Shown here: positions 35,031 through 45,903 of the stretch, one piece after another | Position numbering within the stretch: position 1 is the stretch's first letter | Layout: every line of letters begins with the position of its first letter | Source of the DNA: Rhododendron vialii | Taxonomy: Eukaryota; Streptophyta; Magnoliopsida; Ericales; Ericaceae | Assembly: GCF_030253575.1 (NCBI RefSeq) | Contig: NC_080568.1 | Location: forward strand, 20,236,501-20,300,500 | DNA: 64,000 nt | Direction: 5' to 3' | Made by a program: the position numbers and the translations under genes | Notes under the pieces: generated by a model | Databases searched by the model: none | What the model was told of the DNA's origin: nothing | Seen by the model: only the letters and a program-made list of their open reading frames with translations

Positions 35031-35504
35031 TTAGATAACAAAAGCAGTCATGCCTATATAGAATCTTACGCAAAAAAAACTAATGGCAAATATAGATACA
35101 TGTATTCATACAGACATGAATATATGGTATACCAGATTCCTGAGTCACCACAACGAAATTTTCACAACTGTAGGAGCTAATTGTCCATTGCAGATTTAAA
35201 GCACACACAACACAAACTAGGATGGGTTCTCTTTTGTTTGATGAGCTTTAGAATCGATGATTTACAAAAACCAAGGTTCAAATCAATTATCAAACTATGG
35301 AGAAATCTACCAAACCCTAGAAAATCAAATAGCAAATCTCCATCATACATAGGAAGAATTGATCGATCGATCGATCGATTAGCTTATCAAAAGGAGAGAG
35401 CAAAAGTACATATAGAAAGCACGTACTGCACCTGGAGAGAGAGAGAGAGAGTACATACGAGATCCAGATCGACGAGAGAGAAGCCCTTTGAACCCGATCA
35501 AGGT

Positions 35505-35505
35505 G

Positions 35506-35536
<31 letters not shown>

Positions 35537-35548
35537 GAGAGAGAGAGG
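35505..35548. repeat. (GA)n microsatellite
   Basis: A GA-rich tract with one GGGA interruption; a second GA-rich tract lies at about 35436-35451. Open frames across them (Arg-Glu or Ser-Leu repeats) are artefacts. Confidence 0.9.
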
Positions 35549-35857
35549 CAAGAGTGGAGAGAACTGATCGATCTTTCTTTTCTGTAGTTGTGAGAGGCGA
35601 GAGACACGCTTCGTAGTTGTGAGAGGCAAGAGATATGAAGCGTGGGTTTCCCGACAAAATGACAAAATATAGAAAGCACTGGAATAACTATTCCCTTCTC
35701 TTTTTAATGGAATTCCTATTCTCTCATTTGGGGGAATTGTTATTCATTTTGAAATACATATTCCTTTATTTATTTGTGAACCAAACACAGGAATAACAAT
35801 CCGTTGGAATAATAATTCCATTCCAAAACTTATTCCATCCAACCAAACACACTCTAA

Positions 35858-35885
35858 CATCTTCTGGAAGAGGATCCAAGATATT

Positions 35886-35924
<39 letters not shown>

Positions 35925-36521
35925 ACAGGAATGAAATGTTATGCGTGATACGCGATTTATAGGTTGAGGTAGGTGACGAATGCCGATGGCTGAGATCGAA
36001 CGGCTGATGACTGTTTTCTCAAAGGCGGTGCTAGCTGGATTACGTCATCAACAACAAGGCGGCAACGGTTGGTTTTTTTTGAACTACAACAGTTTGTTTT
36101 TTTTTTTAAACGGTTGTGTCAATATTTTGCAAATTATTGGTTTGTTGCATATTTGATGGTTTTGTCTTAATATATTTTGTAAATTATTGGTTTGTCTCGA
36201 TGAGTGAAATTTAAATTCAAGAAAAATTATCAAAATCTTTAAAAAAAATCATTGAAAGCAACTTTTTAGATTATTTGTGCCTTTATTGAAAAAATTCTAG
36301 TAATTTGGTTTGTAATTTTGTATTTTTTCGATTCCTCTTGCCTAGACCTGTGAATGAACCGGATTAGATCCGAATCTGATGCCAATTTAAAAGTGCTTCA
36401 ATTTGATCTGAATCCAAACTTTATGAATCGTCTAAAGTGTTTTTACTTCTAGAATTTTAGCAAAAAAGAGAGAAAAAAAATATACATTTCTTCTCAAAAA
36501 GGGAGTGAGAGAGATGGGGGG
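35858..36521. other. Intergenic, no gene seen
   Basis: GA repeat at about 35886-35922, then AT-rich sequence. The first ~100 bp resume the sequence interrupted by the Harbinger insertion. Confidence 0.45.
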
Positions 36522-36811
36522 ACATACTTGGTGGCCGCTATTCGCAGCCCAGTTCTTGCTACTCGCAGTCAATTGCTACCTACAAACCACCACCTTATAA
36601 GGATTTGCTACTTGCAACCAACAAATTATCCCTGAATTCCCCTTTTTGCCCTTCTATACAATAAACATACAACCCAATTCAGTCTGTTCATTCCCTTCCC
36701 TTTTCTAACCTAGATTCCACAGCTCCAGTTCGTTCCAGTCCATAGCTCCTCCACCACCCACGAGTACCGGCACCACCTACCTATCCACCATTACCGGCAC
36801 CACCAACCCCC

Positions 36812-36862
<51 letters not shown>
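36812..36862. repeat. (CT)n microsatellite in the MULE left end
   Basis: About 25 CT repeats. The corresponding tract in the second copy of the left end (37846-37878) is shorter. Confidence 0.9.
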
Positions 36863-36865
<3 letters not shown>

Positions 36866-37139
36866 GTTTCTTCTTCTCTTCTTGCCCCGTTTCTTCTTCT
36901 CTTTCATCAATCATCACAACACCACTCTCACCACACCATAATAGCAGTACAACTTTGAGGCGAAGGAGGTGTGAGAGGAAAGCACAACACACCGGCATCA
37001 CCAACTATTTCGAAGTCGAACATCGGTAAAATTTTGAATCTTATAATTACGCGGTTTTTTTTTTTTTTTTGTTCGATTTTTGTTTGAATTTTTTTGAGAA
37101 ACCCATAGTAAGTATGTACTGCTATTTCGTATATTTCAG

Positions 37140-37365
37140 ATTTAATCGAACATTAGAGTCCAATTGTTTTCCACAGCTTCGAATATTAAAGTCTAATTGT
37201 TTGCCCCCTATTCGGATTTTCATATCTGAAATTGATTACATCATTCGGATTTTAATTTCCGATTGTTAGATCATTCAGAATTTAATATCCAAAATGTATT
37301 GCCTCATTTGGACTTTAAATATCCAAAAGTTTATACCTCATTCGGACATTACAGTCCGATTAGTA
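37140..37365. repeat. Palindrome cluster 1 (left outer)
   Basis: About seven copies of a 20-bp dyad of the type TTCGGATTTTAATATCCGAA, spaced 30-35 bp, for example near 37210, 37243, 37272, 37307 and 37340. They alternate in sequence between an ATTTTAAT-type and an ACATTAGAGT-type centre. Confidence 0.85.
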
Positions 37366-37519
37366 CCATCTAATGAGTTTCTGTAATGCTTACGGTGGTT
37401 TGTTGCTTGATAAATTATAAGTGTGCTAGAACTCGAGGATACACATATTGTCTATATTTGGTTATTCAAAATGGCTAAATATTAAGTTTCGATTGGGTTG
37501 TAGACTTGCTATTCGAATA

Positions 37520-37842
37520 GGTGGCTGCTATTTGCAGCCCAGTTTGTGCTACTCTCAGTCGATTGCTACCTACAAACCACCATCTTATAAGGATTTGCTA
37601 CTTGCAACCAAAAAAATATCCCTGAACTTCCCTTTTTGCCTTTGTATAAAGAATACATACAACCCAACAATCAAATATCCCAACACCTCTTTTTTTCTCC
37701 CCGTTCGTTCCTTTTCTGACCTAGGTCTTCACCCACCCCCCCCCCCCCCCCGTTCCTTCTCTGGTCCACAACACCACCACCCACCCACCCACCATTACCG
37801 CCAGGTTTGCCACCACCCACCCCACAGTGCCATCTCCCCCTC

Positions 37843-37881
<39 letters not shown>

Positions 37882-38400
37882 CCCCGTTTCTTCTTCTCTT
37901 CCCTCTGTGACCACCACAACACCACTCCCACCACACCACAACAACAACACAACTTTGAGGTGAAGGAGGTGTGAGAAGGAAGCACAACACGCCGGCATCA
38001 CCAACAATTTCGAAGTTGAACATCGGTAAAATTTTGAATCTTGTTATTACGCGGTTTTTTTTATTTCCGTATGATTTTTTTCTTGATAAACCCACGAGCG
38101 TACTGCTATTTCATGTATCTATTTCATGTATTTTGAATATAATCGAACATCAGAGTCTGATTGTTTGACACGATTTTGGATATTAAAGTCTGATTATTTG
38201 TCCCCTATTCGGATTTTAAGATCAAAAATTGATTACCTCATTCAGATTTTAGTATCTGATTGGCCGATTGGCCCTTGTGTATTACAGCAGTAGCTAAATT
38301 TGTTAGTATAGCTCATTCGGAATGTAATATCTGAAATTTTTTGCCTCATTCGGATTTTAATATCCGAAATATTTGGCCCCATTCGGACTTTAAATTTTAC
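37520..38400. repeat. Second copy of the MULE left end, in direct orientation
   Basis: The sequence from 37520 (GGTGGCTGCTATTTGCAGCC) repeats that from 36530 in order: the TIR, CTACCTACAAACCACCA, a CT tract, AGCACAACACRCCGGCATCA, and the palindrome cluster. The offset is 990 bp. Its first 19 bases match the right TIR better than the outer left TIR does. Either a tandem duplication of the left end or the remains of a second MULE nested end to end. Confidence 0.85.
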
Positions 38401-38705
38401 CCGAGTTATGTATGTATTTTACCCCAATTCTGTAATCGGTCTCTGTAAGTTTTTCACTCTAGACGTTTTCATCATATAATGTGAACCGATTAGACAATGA
38501 CACAAACCATTGACATTGTCCAGGAATGATTGACAAAATTTTTGGATTTTAATATGTAGCTGAATTTGTAAGGTAAGGTCATTCAGAATTTAATATCTGA
38601 AATGTTTTGCCTCATTCGGATTTTAATATCCAAAGTATTTTACCCCATTCGGACATTAGAGTCCGATTTGTTCCCTCTATTTCAATCATTAGAATCCGAT
38701 TGTGA
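38150..38705. repeat. Palindrome cluster 2 (left inner)
   Basis: About ten copies, including CATTCGGATTTTAATATCCG and CATTCGGACATTAGAGTCCG near 38340-38365 and 38590-38675. Two centre types recur, as in the other clusters. Confidence 0.85.
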
Positions 38706-39403
38706 GAACGCATAAACATTCATAACATTACCCCACTCGGAGTTCTTTCTTCCCCATTGAAAAAGAATAGGAAAACCCTAGTTTGGCATGAAGAACTTGA
38801 AGTAATCTCTTGGAGTTTGACAAGTAATCTGAAAATTTCTCTTCTTGTGGTAAGAAATCTTCCTTAAACTACGAGTATTGATGAATATGTGCATATAGAA
38901 TCAACCTACATGGAAGAGATTTAAGAATTATGGTTCTATAGTGCTTACATGGTGATTTTATACCTAATTCATCTTAAATTCTCAAATATTGTTAATTTGT
39001 GGATAATATGATTTTGATCATGGAAACCCAAGATTGATGCATGTTAGTTGGTATATAGATGGATTATGAGCATGAACTTGTAGAATTTTGAAGTTGCTTA
39101 CTGCTATTGATGTGAAGATATTTTAGAAAATTTGGGCAGCATCCAAAGCTGTATTTTTCATCAAATTTGTTATACTTAGACAAGTTTATTGGTTATGGGT
39201 CCTTTCGACAAGGACGGGACATTAACAACTACAAGTGGGACTTGGATTCGGACACGAACACGACACCGTGTCCAACACAGACACGAGATATTGACAACTA
39301 TGAGTGAGACTTGGATATGGACTCAGACACATTCATAACTGTGATGTATTCTTATTCCATTTAATCATTAGTAATTATATGTATTATGTGTAATAAAATG
39401 CAG

Positions 39404-40255
39404 GCATGGGTTCGGGAGCATTTTCCTATGTTTCGACACGCTAGGGACCCAGCCTACACGGAGGACCTACCACTGGCAGCACGTTGGTTGTCACGTTGGG
39501 AGACTACCATGGAGACCACTTACCACTACCGTGGGATGTTAGACGATCTACGTCCTAGTCAGGTTAGTGGAAAACTTAAGTATGTTTTGAGTTAGATACT
39601 TATCTTCAAATACGAAATTATGTATTGTAACATGTTTTTTTTTTCGCAGGTTGTTTTTGACCCGTACACAGATCGCAGGCAAGTAGTCGCAGATGTTGTT
39701 TTTTACACGGGCTGCAACCGTGCCATGGTCGTCTTTGAGCCGTATCTACCTGATAGAGTATTGAGGCAGTTCGGCATGGTGCAGTTGGTCCCTGGGCCTC
39801 CGTTAGTCCCATTGCGAGGTAGTAAAGGCGCTAATAGTCATTCATACAGTGTGGTTTACGCGTACACAGATGGTCAATGGGAAAATTGGCGCGATCATGT
39901 CATGAATGCAGAGAAACGAGTTGCGATTCAGCCTGGAGTCCCGTGGGAGTCACACCCCGACTACCTTCCTTGGTTTTTGACGGTCTCCCACTTCAGGGTC
40001 TCACCCCGTCCCGTAGAGGTGCCGTATACCGAGAGTACGGAAGAGCACAATGCAGCGGCTTTGGCCATTTTGGACAGTGTTTTGGGTGGGACTAGGGCTA
40101 GGACTTCAACTTGCCCGTATGAACTACGATAAGCACTTGTTGAAGTGCAGATGACTTTGAGGGGACCGGAGGCTGCTGAAGCAAGCATAGCAGGCCCTAG
40201 TTCTAATCGTTACTCGAGTCGTTACACTAGGTGCCGGCGCCATGACCGCACTTGA
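39404..40255 (+). pseudogene. Plant mobile domain (PMD, MAIN-like) gene, C-terminal two exons with one stop
   Basis: Exon 39404-39562 starts after TGCAG and encodes AWVREHFPMFRHARDPAYTE and the conserved WETTMETTYHYRGMLDDLRP. Exon 39650-40255 encodes VVFDPYTDRRQVVADVVFYT, the strongly conserved RVLRQFGMVQLVPGPPL, a WRDHVMNAEKR helix and PYTESTEEHNAAALAILDSV. An in-frame TAA at 40130-40132 follows YELR; the frame then continues with family-like LRGPEAAEA and a basic tail to TGA at 40253-40255. No N-terminal exons were found. PMD proteins occur both as host silencing/meristem factors (MAIN, MAIL1) and inside transposons; here the gene lies inside a MULE, so it is treated as transposon cargo. 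Confidence 0.8.
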
Positions 40256-40835
40256 GACTTGGTGTTCTCTGGCTTGTTTTTAATGGACTTTATGGCTTGT
40301 TTTTGATGGCCTTTATGGCCTTGTATTTATTTTGGACACTTTATGACCATGGTTTATGGACTACTTTTCGTGGCGGAATGAATTTTGTTTTAGTGCGGAT
40401 AACTATTAGGATATTTGTAATAATTGGATATCGTTAAAATATGAATGTTAAGTAGGGCACCAAAACGTAAATTTTATAGTTGAATCATTCTTGATACTTT
40501 TCTAGGCACAAATAATTCGCTGCACAATAGTCGTATGTGAAAATTTAGATTTAAATGAGGAGTGCCGTACGAACCGACAATGCTCTAGACAAACAAAGAA
40601 CACTACCAAAAACAAGGGTTTGCATAAATTTCATGTTTTACAATAAGATTCTATGAACTAAAATTTTACATAAAAGTCCTTCGAGCCAACCTAGTCTAGT
40701 TTGATTATGTCCGTCATTGCCACATTGTTCCCCACTATGTTTTTAAACTCTTCAATCTTGTTTGAATATTGTGTATCCTATCCATTCGCGAATGAGTAGT
40801 GATGTATATACCAATTCCTTGCAATAGGCGGGATG
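40256..40835. other. MULE interior, no gene seen
   Basis: AT-rich spacer between the PMD gene and the OTU remnant, with no palindromes of the repeated type. Confidence 0.5.
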
Positions 40836-41010
40836 GGGGAATTTGGTCGTAAATGTACCGTTACAAAGTGATCGCCGTTAACGTGTCCGAGCGCAATCAA
40901 ACGTCAACTCTCAGGGGGAAGGGGCAGATATCGTAGTGGGAGGAACGTAAGACATTGATGATTCGATAAAAAGACAACCACCGCCTGAAAAGCATATGCT
41001 ATGAGGTGAA
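40836..41010 (-). pseudogene. Second, degenerate OTU-domain C-terminal fragment
   Basis: The minus strand reads HLIAYAFQAVVVFLSNHQCL then TFLPLR, and after a break GHVNGDHF. This parallels HIIASAYNCVVVHLSNVQCL and TFLPLQ in the transposase-linked OTU domain at 42.3-42.6 kb. The DNA shares GGAGGAAYGTAAGACATTGA. It may be an older duplicated 3' end of the transposase gene, or part of a separate MULE joined to this one. Confidence 0.6.
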
Positions 41011-41444
41011 CATAAGAATTTTGCTCCAAAAACCCATTTTGTCGGTTTCCAGTTAACCCATTGTAATTTATTGTAGAGAATCTGAAATTTCATTGAATAG
41101 TCATGTCGGAAAAATTTCTACACAAAATCCGTTCTCTTATTCAACAAAATCTCAGGTGTCATTTAATAGTCCTATCAGCACGTATTTTGAGGCATAAATT
41201 CGCTCCATATAACCCATTTTTTACTACAGAAAAATGCCAGCATCATTGGATTTTTGGACACAAACACGTTTTACGAGGAATAAAATTCCTGCAAATGTAT
41301 ATTTTCATGTTGCCACGCTATACGAGGAAGAATTACATCCCATTTTCACCAATAATAAATAAGGGAGTTAATTTTCAAATTTTCCTTTTAATATCCATAC
41401 TCTTTTTCGTCCATTACAGCCCATTCATTCGGAGAAACTTCAAT

Positions 41445-41845
41445 TCGAAAATAAATATCCAAAATATATAACAAGTTTTGGACTTTAATTTCTGATTTAT
41501 ATATCAGTACTTGGATTTTAATTTCCGAACAGAATGAGAACTATCAGATAGAATAACACCAATCGGACACTAATGTTCGAACTGGATCAATCATTTCGGA
41601 AATAAATATCCGAAAGTTATACCCATGTTCAGACTTTAATATCTGATTTTCATACCTTTAATTGGATTCTAATTTCCGAACAGGATGAAAACTATGAGAT
41701 AGCCTGACACCATTCAGATACTAATGTTCGAATTGGATCAATAATTTCGAAAAGAAATATCCGAAATTTATACCCATGTTCAGACTTTAATATCTTATTT
41801 GTATACCTTTAATTGGATTCTAATTTCCGAACAAAATGAAAACTA
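41445..41845. repeat. Palindrome cluster 3 (right inner)
   Basis: About ten dyads in three repeating blocks of roughly 120 bp, such as TTTCGGAAATAAATATCCGA, GTTCAGACTTTAATATCTGA and CGGACACTAATGTTCGAA. Symmetry is looser than in cluster 4. Confidence 0.8.
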
Positions 41846-42312
41846 GTCAAATGCATGACACCATTCTTGTTTCTGAACAGAATGTCACCAACTTGACAAC
41901 TATGAGTTTTCAAACAGAAATACAATATAAGAGTTTCATTGATGATCCGAAAACTACTAGCAGACGTAATCATCCAATTTTCATAATATTAGAACACATT
42001 ATATAATACAACACATTAAATCGTTTCTCAATCTTCTGAATGGCTAATTGACATGGATGACCTCCTTTGTTGCTACGTCAACGCCGATGATTTCATTGAA
42101 CTTCTGAATGGCTGCAACATGTGCTGCATCCCAATTTTTAGCGATAGAAAGACGATATTTTTTCCAATTGCAAGCTATTGGCGGCATAGGGGAACCTTTT
42201 TTAAGGAATACCTATCAAATTGCATTACGTACTTATAAAAGATAAATTAAGTTGGATTTAAAGAGCACAATTCATTATATAGATGACAACAAATCATTTA
42301 CCAAAATAATAC

Positions 42313-45300
42313 TTATACAAAGTGTCCGCCGTCAACAAACCTGATAGTAATAACCTTTCGTTTCATGGAGGGTAAAGGCTTCGATTGGAGGGGGAGGAAT
42401 GTAAGACATTGAACATTTGATAAATGGACAACGACACAATTATAAGCAGATGCTATGATGTGACCCATGTCTGGCATTGTCATCCAATGTTCCTGGGGCG
42501 CCGGACTTTCATACCATGACAAGATGTGAAGTAATTCCCTAGCCCTCTGCGTCACCCCTACCACTTGTTCATAAACGTGTAAATGTGTTTCCAACTCTTT
42601 CAGCAAATCACTTCTTACCATTAACCACTCATGAACATCGTCTTTCATGAAGTCCGACACTGCTCAAAACCCACAATTCCCATCATCTTCAACATCCTTG
42701 ACCGATTCTATGTAAGGTCTTATTGCTTCTGGGAACTGATTGATGAAGGGGCATATAAAAAGTTGTGCTAGAACTTTTGCTTTCCCTTTCAGATTACACC
42801 GCGGTTTCTCTTTGACAGGCTTAGGGGTTTGAAGGAATGCCAGAACATGCTCAAATTCCGAGGGATCCCTACGCGTCGAATTTTGTTCTTTGGCTGCATT
42901 TTTTTCTTTCGTTGACTTCCGACCGCGTGGTTGTGCATTCACTTTGGGTTCAAGGAGAGTATTGGTTTTCGGATGAGCAAGCTCTTGCATTTTCTTAACA
43001 TAATTTAGCTTTACATCAAATTGATCTTCATTCAAGAACTTGTTGTAAAAATAATCAAAGTGAGCCAAAAGCGTCTCCTCCATCGAACCCTCATTCTGGG
43101 GTGCAAGCAAAGAAATCCTCTTCCAATGGTCGTAGATTAACTCAATCGGTAGAGGGATATTTGCCATCTTGTAAGGAGCAATCTCATGAGCGCAAGGTAA
43201 ACCATGGGTGTGCCTCAAAGAACACTCGCATTGACGCTTCGATTCCACAAACCATTCGACTTGATAGGATGCCACTAAAACAAGTGTCATGGCATTTGAC
43301 GAAACAACTCCCCTTAGCCTATCAAATAGAGTTGTCCTAAAATCATGTTGCACAGAATTAAGGCTCTTCTCAAACGAAGCTTTGACTTCAGTAACTTGTA
43401 ACAGCATCAATCTGTGAATCTTCTCCCATATAGTATCAAAATTGCATTGCGAGCTTTCAAGATGATTTTTTAGCTTCAAATGTGAACTCTCCGCCCTATG
43501 AATAAATATGGCAAGATATTAACCGTAGCAAATAACATGAATAAATGAAAATTTTCCAAAAACGCGTGAATAACATGAATATTAAGGAAAATGCCAAAGT
43601 TATGAATGAAGCATTTACCTGTTACTTGTTAGGTTTTCGAAATGCATGACTTTGTCCGTCCAAGCTCCTACAAACCTCTCTTTGTAGGGTACCAACCAAT
43701 TTTTCTCGACGTACTTAAGTGCTGGAGGAACCATTTCAAAATTACGCCTCAAAACACAAAGGCGCTCCTCATACTGTGCAACACCCGATGAAAGGACGAC
43801 TAGGCCCCAACTGCAAATAAATTCCTCCCACATCTTGTCATCAAACATCTTTCTACACTTGGCTAATACGTTCTTGCCAATATGCCACCTACATAAGAGG
43901 TTGGTAGCTTGAGGGAAAACATGTGCGATGGCATTCATAAGCGCCAACTCTCTATTTGTGACAATAACGGACGGAAGCGCGTTGGGATCCATCATGCCTT
44001 TTAGCTTCTCCAAGACCCCAGTGTAGTTTTCCGTTTTTTCACACTCCATGAAAGCAAATGCTGCACAAAAAGTCATCTCCGTCGATGTTACACCAACAAT
44101 TTGAAGCAAAGGAAACTTGTACTTATTCGTCTTGTATGTGCAATCCATCATTAAAACGTGGGAAAAAGCACGTAACGTCTCCCCGGCAGATGGAGGAGAC
44201 CAAAATAACTCCGTGACATTCTCAGTCTCGTTCCCACGGGTCCAATGAACGTAGTGGTACTTTTCTAGCCGATCCAACAAATGTTGCATTTGAGATTTTC
44301 CAGCTTTCTCTATCACTCGATACTTTTGTCGTACATTGTACACGGTTTTGATAGACGTTACGTTCTCAGGATCTTAAACCTTCAAATGGGTTAGGATTTC
44401 TTTGGATTTCACCAAAGCAACTAACAAATCAACCACCGTGCTAGTCTACTCTGCCAACAACCTCCCGGCATACGAATAGCCCTCCAAGTACACCGCTGGA
44501 GGATGGTTATAAGTGCCATTGTGGATAAAAACAGTCCAACCATCATTGCCCTTTACAGCTTTCAATTCAAATGGGCATTGACATTTTTTGGTGCTCGTGG
44601 ACCGTACTCTCTTCTTCACAGCTACCTCCTTCCCATCAACTTTCTTCATAAACGGCCTATACTTACCACTCCTTTCACATGAAAATCTCATCCTATGTGT
44701 GCGATTCTTAATACATTTCTCAGAACCCTTAATCACAATGATAAACCCGTGTTGTTTTCCAGTGCATCTTATCCAATCTACCAACGCTTCATCGGATAGA
44801 AAAACCTACACACACATAACAAAAAATTATAGCCCATAATATAAGATTGCACAAAATAAAAACACTTACCATCTCCGTTGTAAAATGCTCCATATAATCG
44901 TATGAAGGACAAGTTGAAGTAGGTATAGTCGATGGCCCTACATAACTACCAAGTGTTAAAGTGTCAACCTGTAACACCCAAAGACCAACCAGGTAAGTGT
45001 AGGATTTTCTGCAGTTTTATTCAGATATTAATATCTGAAAACTGGCACTAAATTCGGATATAAGAGTCCAAAAATGTTGACAATATTTGGATATTAATAT
45101 CCGAAAAGTTGTACATAATTCAGACATTAGAGTCCGAAAAGTTAGTAAATTTTTGGCACTATGTATCCAACTGTAAATACAGGATTTTCTGCAGTTTCAT
45201 TCAGAGATTAATATCTGAAAACTGACACTAAATTCGAATATAAGAGTCCAACAACGTTGACGATATTCGAATATTAATATCCGAATAGTTGTACATAATT

Positions 45301-45565
45301 CAGATATTAGAGTCTGAAAAGTTAGTTAAGTTTTGGCACTGCGTGTCCAACTGTGTCAGGCCAGAACTGAAATTGAAAATGGAGGGCTTCTGAAATTGAA
45401 AATGGAGGGCGGGCTTACCTCTTGCTGCGATTTTTGCTCCGTCACTACAACATCTTTGACATGTTTCTCAACATCCATTGTGTGATCTTCCGACTTCAAA
45501 TCGTGGTCAACTATTGCTTGTTTATCAATGGATGGAGAAGAAGCAATCGAGGTTTCCATTGACAA
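42313..45565 (-). pseudogene. MULE transposase (MURA) fused to SWIM zinc finger and OTU-like protease domain
   Basis: Four exons, minus strand: 45419-45565, 44870-44968, 43619-44805 and 42313-43495, all GT-AG and in phase. In order: an acidic leader; a FAR1/WRKY-like DNA-binding region (RMRFSCERSGKYRP, CQCPFELKAVKG and TYNHP); the MULE core with LMMDCTYKTNKYKFPLLQIV, VTNRELALMNAIAHVFP and LLCRWHIGKNVLAKC; a SWIM finger CECSLRHTHGLPCAHE; and an OTU domain with DDGNCGF and VDGGHF. The second catalytic Asp of the DDE triad, normally in VTDRELAL, is Asn here. In-frame stops lie after GRLLAE (TAG), after ILTHLKV (TAA) and directly after DDGNCGF (TGA, next to the OTU Cys). Otherwise the frame is intact over about 1000 codons, so inactivation looks recent. 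Confidence 0.85.
45001..45354. repeat. Palindrome cluster 4: 180-bp tandem repeat with four dyads per unit
   Basis: Two 180-bp units start AGGATTTTCTGCAGTTT at 45001 and 45181. Each has four 20-bp dyads. In unit 1: TTCAGATATTAATATCTGAA (45020-45039, a perfect palindrome), TTCGGATATAAGAGTCCAAA, TTTGGATATTAATATCCGAA (45086-45105) and TTCAGACATTAGAGTCCGAA (45119-45138). They lie in the first intron of the transposase gene, about 600-900 bp from the right end. Confidence 0.9.
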
Positions 45566-45903
45566 TGTAGGAGGAAGAGGAGGGGAGGAAGATAGGCAGA
45601 CTTGGATGCTGGTGGAAGGAGCCTGGTGGTGGGTGATGGCAGCTGGGGATGAAAATGGAGGAATTTAAGTGGGGGAGGGAGGAGATGTTCTGGGAGGGAG
45701 GGAGGGAAATCAGGGAGATGATTTTTTGTGGTTGTATATAATGAGTTATATAATATTTTTAAAGGGTAAAATGGTCAAATAAAATGAGGTTTTAGGGGTA
45801 TAATGGTCAAACTGCTGAGGGCATTTTTGTCCGTAATTGATAAAAATTTTAATCAACTGCGAGCAGCAAGAAGTACGCTGCAAATAGCAGCCACCACATA
45901 CTT

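Larger units (their letters stand above)
33062..35854 (-). mobile_element. PIF/Harbinger DNA transposon, deletion derivative
   Basis: The terminal inverted repeats are GGGTGCGTTTGGTTGGATGG on the left and, inverted, GAGTGTGTTTGGTTGGATGG on the right. Subterminal regions are rich in GGAAT motifs. The flanks carry the 3-bp TAA duplication (33059-33061 and 35855-35857) diagnostic of the superfamily. Inside, on the minus strand, are a central exon of the DDE transposase and part of the Myb/SANT-like accessory protein. The N- and C-terminal parts of the transposase are not found, so the 2.8-kb copy is non-autonomous. A 93-bp tandem duplication lies at 33331-33516 and a GA tract at 35505-35548. Confidence 0.85.
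36530..45895. mobile_element. Mutator-like element (MULE) carrying PMD and transposase-OTU genes
   Basis: The left end is GGTGGCCGCTATTCGCAGCC; the right end inverted is GGTGGCTGCTATTTGCAGCG, with similarity over about 45 bp. A perfect 8-bp duplication ACATACTT flanks it (36522-36529 and 45896-45903), so the 9366-bp unit moved as one. It holds a plant-mobile-domain gene on the plus strand (39.4-40.3 kb), a transposase-SWIM-OTU gene on the minus strand (42.3-45.6 kb), a second OTU remnant (40.84-41.01 kb), four clusters of a 20-bp palindrome, and a second copy of the left end at 37520. Nonsense codons in both genes and a changed catalytic residue suggest it is no longer autonomous. Confidence 0.9.

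Noticed and set aside
35181-35680. Open frames on both strands across the GA/CT tract
   Set aside because: Arg-Glu and Ser-Leu repeats come from the microsatellite; no family match.
36777-38095. Several open frames over the MULE left ends (Ser-Leu, Arg-Glu and Pro/His-rich)
   Set aside because: They span CT tracts and C-runs, occur in several frames at once, and differ between the two copies of the left end.
37140-38705. CRISPR-like reading of the regularly spaced palindromes
   Set aside because: Plant nuclear context, imperfect repeats, related spacers, no cas genes, and location inside a MULE.
41103-41471. 122-codon plus-strand frame inside the MULE
   Set aside because: No recognised domain and partly overlaps palindrome cluster 3; likely chance.
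45001-45354. Simple satellite explanation for the palindromes
   Set aside because: The 180-bp unit is duplicated only twice here, while the dyads themselves recur in three other clusters with different spacing.
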